Shown one piece after another: positions 37,922-46,325 of a stretch of DNA of 64,000 nucleotides (within the stretch, counting starts at the first letter, position 1; the number at the start of each line of letters is the position of its first letter). The notes beneath the pieces were generated by a model. It was not told the origin of the DNA. It did not search any database and worked only from the letters and a program-made list of their open reading frames with translations. Both the position numbers and the translations under genes were made by a program. Where the stretch lies: NCBI GenBank assembly GCA_023910675.1, contig JAAVWC010000012.1:62001-126000 (forward strand), in the 5' to 3' direction. The stretch comes from Gemmatimonas sp. Its GTDB lineage: Bacteria > Gemmatimonadota > Gemmatimonadetes > Gemmatimonadales > Gemmatimonadaceae.

Positions 37922-39529
37922 ATGTCGGATTCCCTGCTGCCTCAGAATACTCCTGCCGAGCCTGGCTCGACGCCGTCCATATCGGCCGAACAAATCGCCG
38001 CCGCCACCGCGTTGCTCGAAAGGCTCGCGGAAGACCGCGCCAACCTGCTCGACATCCCCGAAGAACAGCGCACGCGCCTGCTCAAGGCTGCGGGCGAAGT
38101 GTCGCGCCCGGATGCCATCCTGCGCCGTCAAATGGTGAAGGCCACCAAGCGTCTCAAGAAGGTCGAGCGCACGGCCAAGCTGCAGGAAGCCGAGAACCAG
38201 CTGCAGGAAACCGGCATTCGCAAGCTGCGGCGGCAGACAGTGTTCACGACGCCCAACTATCTGCTCCCCGGTAGCGATGAGCAGATCACGGTGGACGAGC
38301 CCGACTTCACCGAAGCGTTGGAAGCGCAGCACTGCTACGTGTGCAAGCAGCAGTTCACCGTGCTGCACCACTTCTACGATCAGCTCTGCCCCAGCTGCGC
38401 GGAGTTCAACTACCGCAAGCGCACGGAGCTGGCTGACCTGACTGGACGCACGGCGCTCCTCACCGGCGGCCGCGTGAAGATCGGTTACCAGGCGGGCATC
38501 AAGCTGCTGCGTGCCGGTGCCCACCTCATTGTGACTACGCGCTTCCCGCGTGACTCGGCGCAGCGCTATGCCGCCGAGCCCGACTTTGAACAGTGGAAGC
38601 ATCGGCTCGAGATCTACGGGCTCGACCTGCGTCATACGCCAAGTGTGGAAGCGTTCTGCCACCACCTCATGGAGACGCACGATCGCCTCGATTTCATCGT
38701 GAACAATGCCTGTCAGACGGTGCGGCGTCCGCCCGATTTCTACAAGCACATGATGGATCTCGAGCGTGCCTCCCTCGGCGACATGCCGGATCAGGCCCGC
38801 AAGCTGCTCGGCGCGTACGAAGGCGTGCGCGGCTATCACCTGCTTCCGGAAGCTGGTGTCTCGCGTGAAGACGAGATGATCACGCCGGCCACGTTGCCGC
38901 GCGCCCTCGCCGAGGTGGCGGGGATGACGCATGCGGCCGAGCTCTCGCAGGTGCCTTTGCTCGCCGATGAATATCAGGACCAGTCGCAACTCTTCCCCGA
39001 AGGACGGCTCGATCAGGACCTGCAGCAGGTCGATCTGCGCGAGCGCAACTCGTGGCGCCTGCTCATGCACGAAGTGCCGAGCGTGGAGCTGCTGGAAGTG
39101 CAGCTGGTGAACGCGATCGCGCCGTTCCTGATCAACGCGCGCCTCAAGCCGCTCATGATGCGCACCGCGAACCGCGACAAGCACATCGTGAACGTGAGCG
39201 CCGTGGAAGGGCAGTTCTATCGCAAGTTCAAGACGACGCGCCACCCGCACACGAACATGGCGAAAGCGGCGCTGAACATGATGACGCGCACGTCAGCGGC
39301 CGACTACGAAACCGACGGCATTCACATGAACGCCGTCGACACCGGGTGGGTGACCGACGAGGATCCCGTGCACATTGCCGCGCGCAAGGTGGAGGAGCAT
39401 CGCTTCCATCCGCCGCTCGACATTGTGGACGGCGCGGCGCGCATTGTCGATCCCATCATTGATGGGATCAACACGGGCGAGCATGTGTGGGGGAAGTTCT
39501 TGAAGGATTACCGGCCCACGGACTGGTAG
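37922..39529 (+). CDS. SDR-family dehydrogenase with N-terminal zinc-ribbon extension
   Basis: A 535-residue protein, about twice a classical short-chain dehydrogenase. Residues 1-130 are helical; residues 135-170 hold CYVCKQQF...CPSC, a zinc-ribbon-like pair of CxxC motifs. The NAD(P)-binding TGGRVKIGYQAGIKLL follows near residue 180, NNACQ replaces the usual NNAG, and a YRKFKTTRHPHTNMAKAAL stretch holds the YxxxK-like element. A long insertion (residues 280-385) separates the halves. The last 90 bp are duplicated at 49427-49516, marking the border of the accessory island. Substrate unknown. Confidence 0.85.
   Translation: MSDSLLPQNTPAEPGSTPSISAEQIAAATALLERLAEDRANLLDIPEEQRTRLLKAAGEVSRPDAILRRQMVKATKRLKKVERTAKLQEAENQLQETGIRKLRRQTVFTTPNYLLPGSDEQITVDEPDFTEALEAQHCYVCKQQFTVLHHFYDQLCPSCAEFNYRKRTELADLTGRTALLTGGRVKIGYQAGIKLLRAGAHLIVTTRFPRDSAQRYAAEPDFEQWKHRLEIYGLDLRHTPSVEAFCHHLMETHDRLDFIVNNACQTVRRPPDFYKHMMDLERASLGDMPDQARKLLGAYEGVRGYHLLPEAGVSREDEMITPATLPRALAEVAGMTHAAELSQVPLLADEYQDQSQLFPEGRLDQDLQQVDLRERNSWRLLMHEVPSVELLEVQLVNAIAPFLINARLKPLMMRTANRDKHIVNVSAVEGQFYRKFKTTRHPHTNMAKAALNMMTRTSAADYETDGIHMNAVDTGWVTDEDPVHIAARKVEEHRFHPPLDIVDGAARIVDPIIDGINTGEHVWGKFLKDYRPTDW
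39440..39529 (+). repeat. Direct repeat, left copy: 3' end of the SDR gene
   Basis: These 90 bp encode the last 29 residues and stop of the SDR gene. The copy at 49427-49516 differs at 9 positions by my hand alignment (about 90% identity), in the same orientation. The pair brackets the IS-rich segment and looks like an integration or recombination scar. Confidence 0.85.
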
Positions 39530-40131
39530 TGTACAGCGCGTTGTCCACGCTCTCGCGCGGTCCACACTCTATTGATCAGGTTGAAAGCAACCCCAAGGGA
39601 GCGAATGATTGGCTTGCGCGCAATTCGGCTGCACAGATGCAGTAAACGGTAGATCGAGTTTCCGGCCTAGCTCTTGTCACCTCCTGGTTGTCATGCGCGC
39701 CGCTCGAACATTTCCGAAGATAGATTGTTGAGGAGATTGAGTCGTCACCAAAACGCTCGCCTATCGTCAAGTGTGCGTAATCGAGCAGGCCGACTCGCCA
39801 TCCGGCACTAGCCGAGGGATTGATCGCAGTGGGGCGATCACCCCTGTCGCTTCTAGTAACGTCGACTGCACGAGCGAGACGCCGAGCGTGCGGGTATTCA
39901 AGACTAAAGTGTCATTCCAGTCCGCGAATTTCCGCCCGACCAACAGGCCGAAGTAAAGGCGCTAGATCAAAGCGAACGATTGTCGCTTGTCGAACTAAAT
40001 CTTGCTCAAGCGTCGGCCGACGCCGCACTTGCCGAGCTCTCCCGCGGAGGGCCTGGTGGTGCGGTTCGCGGAGAACTATTGCACGAAGCATGTTGAGGTT
40101 CAGAGCGTCACCGAGGTATTGACAATCCGGT
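39530..40131. other. Gene-poor left end of the island
   Basis: No convincing gene. A 61-codon open stretch on the plus strand (39911-40096, reading EFPPDQQAEVKALDQSERLS) has a coding-like composition but no start codon, so it may be the remnant of a gene cut by earlier rearrangement. Confidence 0.4.
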
Positions 40132-40404
40132 TACTCAGAGAACAGTAAGTTAGCGGACACCTGGGAACGTTTTGACGAGGGTGCGCGTATCTACGGTATG
40201 ACACGACGCGACGGTCGCACCTTGGATCACACGACGCTCGAAGAGATGCGGCGGCTCGCGGTCGAACGCATGCGGGCCGGCGAACGGCCGGCGGCGGTGG
40301 CCGCGTCGTTTGGATTACAGCGGTCGTGGGCCTACAAGATTCAGGCGGCCGTGCGCGGGCGCGGGCGTGGCCTTAAAGTATTGCGCGCGCGGCCGGCGAC
40401 CGGA

Positions 40405-41808
40405 GGGAGTGTCCCGAAGCTAGTTGAAACTCGGGTGGGTGCCTCAAGGATGCTGCTCAGGCGGCAGCGAGGGGTGATGAGAGTTTGCCACCCAGCGCGG
40501 CTTGGAGCAAGCCGAGGTGTTGGTGGCCCTTCACTTTGCGGAACTGCTTCTCGATCTCCAGCAGCGTGGCGGCACACCAGCGCTGCTTTTGATCACTCGT
40601 CCGCCAGCGCGTGATGCGATGGGTCCTCGCTTCGACGCGGGCCATGACACTCTCGATCAGGTTCGTGGTCTTGAAGCTGATGCCAAGCTTGGTGAATACC
40701 TCCAAGCGATGCAGGGTGAGTGTTTCGTCGAGGCCTTCCTCAAGGCTGCGCGCGGCGGAGACGTTGTGCTTCTCCAGTTCCTTCACCAGCTGCCGTAAGG
40801 CGTGCCGGGCCTCGGCGTAGGTGGACCTGGCGTACGCGGCCTGCAGCTTGCGGCGCCACAACGCGTGCTGGGTCTTGGGCAGGTAGCTCACCACGTTTTC
40901 ACGCTTGTGCCACTGGCAGCGCTGGATCGGGACGGTCTCCCCGAATACGTCGCGCACGGCCGCGCTCAGGCCCTTGGCGCCGTCGAGGACGACCAGCAGC
41001 CCGGTCGGCGTCTGGAAGCCGCGCTCGACCAGCTCCCGCAGGAACGCCGCGCAGACGCGCTTGTTCTCGGTCGCGGTCTGCACGAGGCCCAGGATGCGCT
41101 TCTCTCCCGTCGTGGTGACCCCGAGGGCGATGACGACCTGATCGTCGGCGAACGATTTCCCGTCCAGCAGGAGCACCAGCCACTCGGCATCATCATGCCG
41201 TCGCTCGTGGAGGGTCTGCAGCGCCTTCGCGCTGGCGCGCACGAAGCGTCGCGACACGCTCGACTTGGTCAGGCCGAACGCCTCCGGCACCGCTTCCGCC
41301 GCCGCCTCGTAGTCGCGACAGGACAGCCCGCCGAGCACGCGCCGGAACAGCCCAACATCCTGCGCGCGCGGCGTCTGCAACTGGGTATAGGTGGCCAACG
41401 GCACCTCCGTGTTCGTGGCGCGGTTGCGCACGCGCGGCACGTGGATCGGGACTTTCTGATCGGCGAGAAACACCGACCCCGCCTGCGAGCCCCAGCGGGC
41501 GATGGCCGGGCGGCCATCGGTGTGCGCGTACCGCGGGCCCGCGAGGTCGAGGACTTCCTGTTGCAAGGCGTCTTCCACCGCCTGCAGGCCCAACGGGATC
41601 AGCGCCTGAATCAGGGACACCGCCAGGCTGGTGGCCTCGACGGGCGCCGGCTCCGCGCTGGGGGTGGGCGTCGGCGACTGGTGGACGGGCGACTTCGTTC
41701 GTACTCTTGGCATGGGGGGTGTCTCCTATTGGGGCGCGAATCCTGGCTGGGATCAACGCTTCAGTATGGAGGCACCACCCAACTTTCAACTAGACGGGGG
41801 ACAGACCC
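40405..41808 (-). mobile_element. IS256-family element with 9-bp target duplication
   Basis: 1,404 bp. The ends are inverted repeats: left GGGAGTGTCCCGAAGCTAG and right, read inward, GGGTCTGTCCCCCGTCTAG, both continuing TTGAAA and ending TGCCTC. The target GCGACCGGA is duplicated at 40396-40404 and 41809-41817. It is inserted in the IS630 transposase gene. The perfect duplication indicates a recent insertion. Confidence 0.95.
40457..41713 (-). CDS. IS256/Mutator-family transposase
   Basis: A 418-residue DDE transposase. Acidic residues stand in WLVLLLDGKSFADD and LLVVLDGAKGL, with the Glu in KTTNLIESVMARVEART; the HxxC-type zinc site is in CQWHKRENV. The N-terminus is unusually Pro/Thr-rich. 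The frame is complete and the element has intact ends, so it may be active. It reads against the interrupted IS630 gene. Confidence 0.93.
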   Translation of the reverse strand: MPRVRTKSPVHQSPTPTPSAEPAPVEATSLAVSLIQALIPLGLQAVEDALQQEVLDLAGPRYAHTDGRPAIARWGSQAGSVFLADQKVPIHVPRVRNRATNTEVPLATYTQLQTPRAQDVGLFRRVLGGLSCRDYEAAAEAVPEAFGLTKSSVSRRFVRASAKALQTLHERRHDDAEWLVLLLDGKSFADDQVVIALGVTTTGEKRILGLVQTATENKRVCAAFLRELVERGFQTPTGLLVVLDGAKGLSAAVRDVFGETVPIQRCQWHKRENVVSYLPKTQHALWRRKLQAAYARSTYAEARHALRQLVKELEKHNVSAARSLEEGLDETLTLHRLEVFTKLGISFKTTNLIESVMARVEARTHRITRWRTSDQKQRWCAATLLEIEKQFRKVKGHQHLGLLQAALGGKLSSPLAAA

Positions 41809-42739
41809 GCGACCGGACGGCCACGCACGTTGACGCCAACGCAGGAACGGCAGGTGTTCCGATGGGTGCACGGGAAATCCCCGCTGCAGTACGGCTTCGA
41901 TTTCGGACTATGGACGCGACGGGTCGTGCAGTCGCTGATCGCGGAGCGCTTTGGCGTGTCGCTCTCGCTCGCCTCCATCGGGACGCTGCTCGCGCGACTC
42001 GACCTGACGGTGCAAAAGCCCTTGCAGCGCGCCTACCAGCGCGATCCGGTGGCCATCGCGACCTGGCAGCGCGAGCGGTACCCGGCCCTCGTGCAACAGG
42101 CGAAGCGCGAGGGCGCCGAGATCGCGTTCTGGGACGAATCCGGCTTTCGGGCGGACACGGTGCACGGCACGACGTGGAGTGCCCGCGGCGAAACGCCGGT
42201 AGTGCGCGTCCCCGGGCAACGCCAGCGCATCAGCGCGGCATCCGCGGTCACCGTGAAAGGCGCATTTTGGTTTGTCACATACCACGGCGGCCTGACGGGC
42301 GCGCTGTTCGTCACGCTGCTGAAGCGATTGATGCGCGGGCGTCGACGTCCCTTGCATCTCGTCTTGGATGGATTGCCGGCGCACAAGACCAACGCGGTCA
42401 AGACCTATGTGGCGTCGACGAACGGGAAGCTGACCTTGCACGTGTTGCCGGGCTACGCGCCAGAGCTGAATCCGGACGAACTGGTGTGGAGTCATGCAAA
42501 GCGCACGGGGACTGCTCGTCGGCCCTTGCAAAAAGGCGAGGCGCTTGAGGCACGGGTCCACGAACAACTCGCCAGTATGCAGAAGAACAAGGCGCTCATC
42601 CGCTCGTTTTTCAGACACCCAAGTGTCTCCTATATTTCTGACTCCTGAGTAATCGAATAAACGTTCAGAAGGTTCCTTGTCCTGCTCCAGTTGAAATGTG
42701 ACACCACCCGCTCCACACTATGGAGCAACGGAGGTTGTC

Positions 42740-43084
42740 ATGAGTCCCTCAAAGGAAGCTGTCCAGCGCTCGCGTCGGGTCTTCACGCCTGAGCAGAAGG
42801 CCACAATCCTGCGTCGGCATCTCGGCGATAAGGTCCCGGTCTCGGACCTGTGTGACGAGTACCAGATTGCGCCCAGCTTGCTGTACCTGTGGCAGCGGCA
42901 GGCGTTGGAGCACTTGGCCGCCGCGTTGCAGGATGGACGCACGCAGCGCGGCGAGACGCAGACGGCCCAGGCCGATCGCGCGCGCATCGCCGAGCTCGAA
43001 GCCACGATTGCCAAGAAGGACCGCATCATCGCCGAAGTCTCGGAAGAGTATCTCGACATGAAAAAAAAGCGTGGGGCCCCATGA
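42740..43084 (+). CDS. IS3-family transposase OrfA
   Basis: A 114-residue DNA-binding protein with an N-terminal helix-turn-helix (FTPEQKATILRRHLGDKVPVSDLCDEYQIAPSLLYLW) written here in part, followed by a leucine-zipper-like helix (IAELEATIAKKDRIIAEV). It starts after a GGAGG box. The last codons contain A8-G, where ribosomes can shift by -1 into orfB. Its stop overlaps the orfB ATG (ATGA). Confidence 0.9.
   Translation: MSPSKEAVQRSRRVFTPEQKATILRRHLGDKVPVSDLCDEYQIAPSLLYLWQRQALEHLAAALQDGRTQRGETQTAQADRARIAELEATIAKKDRIIAEVSEEYLDMKKKRGAP
43061..43069 (+). promoter_or_regulatory. Probable programmed -1 frameshift site of the IS3 element
   Basis: Eight A residues then G give A-AAA-AAG in the OrfA frame. 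OrfB lies in the -1 frame relative to OrfA and is open back past this point, so slippage would make the OrfAB fusion, the active transposase in this family. Confidence 0.75.
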
Positions 43085-44043
43085 CCGGGCGCTGGGTCCC
43101 GCCCGATCGGCGCGACGAGGTCGTGGATTGCGTCACGTCACTGAGCACGCGCACGGACTTGCCGGTCCGCTCGATGCTGGAGCGGCTCGGCATTGCGCGC
43201 GCCAAATATGCGCGCTGGACGGCCTCGTACGGGGCGGTGCCCACGCCGCACGGGCCGGTGCCGCGCGAGCATTGGCTGACCCCAGCGGAGCGCGATGGCA
43301 TCCTGCAGTTTCATGACCGCTATCCGCTCGAAGGGTATCGCCGGCTGTCGTACATGCTGCTCGATCACGGCGAGGTCGCGGTCAGTCCGTCCTCCGTGTA
43401 TCGCGTCTTGAAGAGTGCAGGGCGGCTGGATCGCTGGACCCGCACGCCCTCCAAGAAGGGCACGGGCTTCGATCAGCCGACGCACGCGCACGCCCACTGG
43501 CACATCGATTTCACGTACGTCAACATCGCCGGCACGTTCTACTATCTCTGCGCGATCCTCGATGGCTGGTCGCGCTACTTGGTGCACTGGGAACTGCGCG
43601 AGTCGATGACGACGCGCGACGTCACCACCATCGTGCAACGCGCCAAAGAAAGGTTTCCGGACGCGCAGCCGCGGATCATCTCGGATAACGGGCCACAGTT
43701 CATCGCCCGCGACTTCCGCGATTTCATCCGGCTCGCCGGCATGACGCACGTCCGCACCGCCCCGTACTATCCGCAGTCGAACGGCAAACTGGAACGCTGG
43801 AACCAGACGCTCAAGGTCACCACGATTCGCCCGGCGGCGCCGTCGTCGATCGAGGACGCGCGGCGTCACGTTACCGCCTTCGTCACGCACTACAACGAGC
43901 AGCGACTGCACAGCGCGATCGGGTACATCACGCCAGCCGACCGCTTGGCGGGCCGGTCCGCGCAGATCTGGGCGACACGCGATGCACGCCTCGAAGCCGC
44001 CCGCGCTACTCGCGCCCTCGCGCATCACGCTGCGGCAGCGTAA
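43081..44043 (+). CDS. IS3-family transposase OrfB (integrase core)
   Basis: A 320-residue catalytic subunit with an rve integrase core: HWHIDFTYVNI for the first Asp, IISDNGPQFIARDF for the second, and SNGKLERWNQTLK for the Glu, the DDE triad. The tail reads HYNEQRLHSAIGYITPADRL, as is usual in IS3. Probably made as OrfAB by frameshifting. Complete. Confidence 0.94.
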   Translation: MTGRWVPPDRRDEVVDCVTSLSTRTDLPVRSMLERLGIARAKYARWTASYGAVPTPHGPVPREHWLTPAERDGILQFHDRYPLEGYRRLSYMLLDHGEVAVSPSSVYRVLKSAGRLDRWTRTPSKKGTGFDQPTHAHAHWHIDFTYVNIAGTFYYLCAILDGWSRYLVHWELRESMTTRDVTTIVQRAKERFPDAQPRIISDNGPQFIARDFRDFIRLAGMTHVRTAPYYPQSNGKLERWNQTLKVTTIRPAAPSSIEDARRHVTAFVTHYNEQRLHSAIGYITPADRLAGRSAQIWATRDARLEAARATRALAHHAAAA

Positions 44044-44200
44044 TCTCGAGTCATCACACACCCACGATTCCATTGTAGTACCACCCACCCGTCACATTCA
44101 CGCTGAACCAGGACATCCTGTCAAGTCGACGAGGACCGATCGCGTCGTGCCTCACCCTGGGGTCGCGCGATGCACTCATGCCCCTTAATCGGAGGGTTGT

Positions 44201-44404
44201 ATGACTCGATTGAAAGCGGTAATCGTTGCAGCGTCGCTTGGAGCTTTTTCCGGTGGCGCATTCACTATCCAGGAGCTTCGCGCGGAAGGTGCTCCGACCA
44301 GCGGCGACGGCCCTCAGTTCATTTGCCTTGCTCATCCCCTTCGACCGTGGGAGTGCGCGCCCACCTGGATGCACAACTGTTGGTGCACGGTGAATCCGAC
44401 CTGA
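44201..44404 (+). CDS. Small exported Cys/Trp-rich peptide
   Basis: A 67-residue precursor behind a strong GGAGG box four to five bases before the ATG. Residues 1-24 form a signal-like leader (LKAVIVAASLGAFSGGAF). The predicted mature part of about 40 residues ends with four Cys and three Trp in ICLAHPLRPWECAPTW and MHNCWCTVNPT, enough for two disulfides. No family recognised. It resembles in layout the NVEALA-type exported peptides of Bacteroidota, which also sit before 6-bladed propeller genes, but the sequence is different. It leads a set of exported or membrane proteins and is separated from them by a long hairpin. Confidence 0.65.
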   Translation: MTRLKAVIVAASLGAFSGGAFTIQELRAEGAPTSGDGPQFICLAHPLRPWECAPTWMHNCWCTVNPT

Positions 44405-44411
44405 TGTGAGT

Positions 44412-44461
44412 CCATTGGAGCTCCTTCGAGGGCTCTTGCGCATTCGGAGGAGCTTCAATGG
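44412..44461 (+). promoter_or_regulatory. Intercistronic hairpin after the peptide gene
   Basis: An 18-bp stem (44412-44429 with 44444-44461) with two G-T wobbles and no mismatch; the loop is 14 bases. It begins 8 bp after the peptide stop. A weak T-run (TTCTTTT) lies 24 bp further on. It could protect the peptide mRNA or stop most transcripts so that the peptide is made in excess over the downstream genes. Confidence 0.7.
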
Positions 44462-44645
44462 GTTCAGTTTCAATCACGAACCGTTCTTTTAGTAGCCAAG
44501 GTTAATCCCATGCCGAAACCCTTTTCGCGACGTTCGCAACCCAGATTCATTTGGTGGATACTGATTGCTTGCATCGTTCTTCAACCTATTGCTCCCGCCG
44601 TTGGAGGAGCACAGCAGCTCCGCGGCGCAGACAGCGTTCGATTAG

Positions 44646-45993
44646 CAGGGTGCTGAAAAAATAGTGAACGGACGCGATGTTCTCGTGGTGCGGACGTTTT
44701 CAGCGCTTTTGGCGAGACGATTCGCGTGTGGCGCGGTGGTTCAGCGCGCCGTGGCGCTGATTCCGTCGTCGCGCGGCCGCGGTATCGGCACGCGTCGCGC
44801 GTCACGCCGCCGTCGGTCGACGAATGAGCGTGCGAATCCGCACCAGGTTGTACGCCGCGTGCACGAAGCGAAACACGAAGTCGACGCGGCGTTGGCCGCG
44901 GTGATGCAGTTTGCGCAGACCGCCGACCACTTTGCCCCAGCCGAAGCTCTCCTCCACCAGCTTCCGCTTTTGTTGACTGATCGCGTAGCCGTCGTGTCGC
45001 GTGGTGCGGTCATCAATGGCGCTCCGCGGTTTGCGGGCGTGAATGTTCTGCGCCACGTGCGGCGTGGCGCCGGCGGCGCGCACGCCCTCCACAAAGGCCG
45101 GGGTATCGTAGCCTTTGTCCGCGCCGAGCGTGCGCCGCCGGGCCCGGGGATCCAGTGTCGTCAGCATCTCGAGTGCCGCGTCTCGCTCACTCTCGTAGCC
45201 TGGCGCGCGCACATCCGTGGCGACGATCAGCCCGTGGCGATTATCCATCAACACACTGCCGAGATAGCCCACGATGGACGCGGTGCCACTACTCTTCCGC
45301 GCCAACCGCGCGTCAGGGTCCGTCGTCGACTGGTGTGTCTCGTTCGTGCGCCGCTGCTGCCGGAAGTTGACGGTCGGATTCTTGGGATCGCCATCGTCGC
45401 TCGGCGTCCGGGCGGCGGGATCCTTCGGTTGCACACTCTTCTGACTGGCCCACGCGTCGAGCAGCGTCCCATCAACGGTGAAATGCTCATGTGACAGGAG
45501 CCCATGGGTCTCGGCGACCCGCAACACTTCCTGCAAAAACGCGTCGGCAATCCCGCCGTCCATCAAGCGCTCGCGATTCTTGCTGAAGACCGTCGGCACC
45601 CAGATGGGATCATCCGGATTGAGGCCGACGAACCAGCGGAACAGCAGGTTGTAGTCGAGCTGCTCCATCAACTGGCGCTCGCTGCGGATCGTGTACAGGG
45701 CCTGCAAGAGCAGCGCGCGCAGGAGGCGCTCAGGCGGAATGGAGGGGCGCCCCATCGCCGAGTACAGGGCTGCGAAGCGCGGGGAGAGCGCCCGCAGGAT
45801 CGGCTGCACCAGCGCGTGCATCGCGCGCAGCGGGTGATCGGCCGGGATCCGGTCCTCAATGGACACGTAGCTGAACATCGTCGACTGCGGCTGATCGGCA
45901 CCACGCATCGGAACGCCCCAAGAAAGAGTCGCGCCCAGTATACAACATCACAACGGTTACGCCAGATTTCTAACCGACTTTTTCAGCATCCTG
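44646..45993 (-). mobile_element. IS5-family element, copy A, TTAG target
   Basis: 1,348 bp. The ends read CAGGGTGCTGAAAAA on the left and, inward, CAGGATGCTGAAAAA on the right. TTAG is duplicated at 44642-44645 and 45994-45997, matching the YTAR target preference of IS5. It sits in codon 46 of the propeller gene. Confidence 0.93.
44802..45908 (-). CDS. IS5-family transposase (DUF772 type)
   Basis: A 368-residue DDE transposase. The N-terminal DUF772 region has ADHPLRAMHALVQPILRAL and RLLRALLLQALYTIRSERQL; the catalytic part has HFTVDGTLLDAWAS, TLGADKGYDTPAF and KRKLVEESFGWGK. Complete and without frameshift. Confidence 0.92.
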   Translation of the reverse strand: MRGADQPQSTMFSYVSIEDRIPADHPLRAMHALVQPILRALSPRFAALYSAMGRPSIPPERLLRALLLQALYTIRSERQLMEQLDYNLLFRWFVGLNPDDPIWVPTVFSKNRERLMDGGIADAFLQEVLRVAETHGLLSHEHFTVDGTLLDAWASQKSVQPKDPAARTPSDDGDPKNPTVNFRQQRRTNETHQSTTDPDARLARKSSGTASIVGYLGSVLMDNRHGLIVATDVRAPGYESERDAALEMLTTLDPRARRRTLGADKGYDTPAFVEGVRAAGATPHVAQNIHARKPRSAIDDRTTRHDGYAISQQKRKLVEESFGWGKVVGGLRKLHHRGQRRVDFVFRFVHAAYNLVRIRTLIRRPTAA

Positions 45994-46325
45994 TTAGACG
46001 AGAAAGAGGGTCGGTTTATCTCGAGAGCTTCGGGTCTCGCAGTTGCTCGCGGAGGAAGTATTTTCGTAGCTGACAACGGGAATAAAGCAGTATTGGCATA
46101 TTCTCCGGGTGGGCATTTCGTTCGCCAGTTTGGGAAGAGAGGCAGCGGTCCTGGCGAGCTAGAGTCGGCACTACAGATAGCATTGGACGGCGACACTTTG
46201 CTTCTGGTCAACAATGCCTCTCGACTTCGAATCGAGGCATTCGGGGTACGCGACGGAAAACACAAATGGGGAGTAGCACTCCCACGGCGACCGTTCTCGA
46301 TCACATCACAAGGCGGCGTACTTAG

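Larger units (their letters stand above)
40198..42648 (+). pseudogene. IS630-family transposase gene split by IS256
   Basis: Codons 1-69 (40198-40404) hold the helix-turn-helix region: TLEEMRRLAVERMRAGERPA and SFGLQRSWAYKIQ. The rest resumes at 41818 in the same frame with RPRTLTPTQERQVFRWVHGKS. The DDE domain follows: FWDESGFRAD, LVLDGLPAHKT and LPGYAPELNPDELVW. Removing the IS256 plus one 9-bp target copy restores one frame of about 346 codons, so the gene was intact until that insertion. It is now inactive. Confidence 0.9.
40134..42649 (+). mobile_element. IS630-family element, interrupted by IS256
   Basis: The ends are related inverted repeats: left CTCAGAGAACAG...GGACACCTGGG and right, read inward, CTCAGGAGTCAG...AGACACTTGGG. 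Both ends are flanked by TA (40132-40133 and 42650-42651), the target duplication of the IS630/Tc1 group. Without the nested IS256 and one of its target copies the element is about 1.1 kb, a normal size. Confidence 0.85.
42678..44115 (+). mobile_element. IS3-family element with 4-bp target duplication
   Basis: 1,438 bp. The ends are TGTCCTGCTCCAGTTG on the left and, read inward, TGTCCTGGTTCAGCGTG on the right, both followed by AATGTGAC. They start with TG and end with CA. TCCT is duplicated at 42674-42677 and 44116-44119. Its left end is only 26 bp from the IS630 right border; its right end is 85 bp before the small peptide gene and could supply an outward promoter. Confidence 0.93.

Noticed and set aside
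44664-45494. Open frame of 276 codons on the plus strand inside IS5 copy A
   Set aside because: Antisense to the transposase, which has clear DDE motifs; no support of its own.
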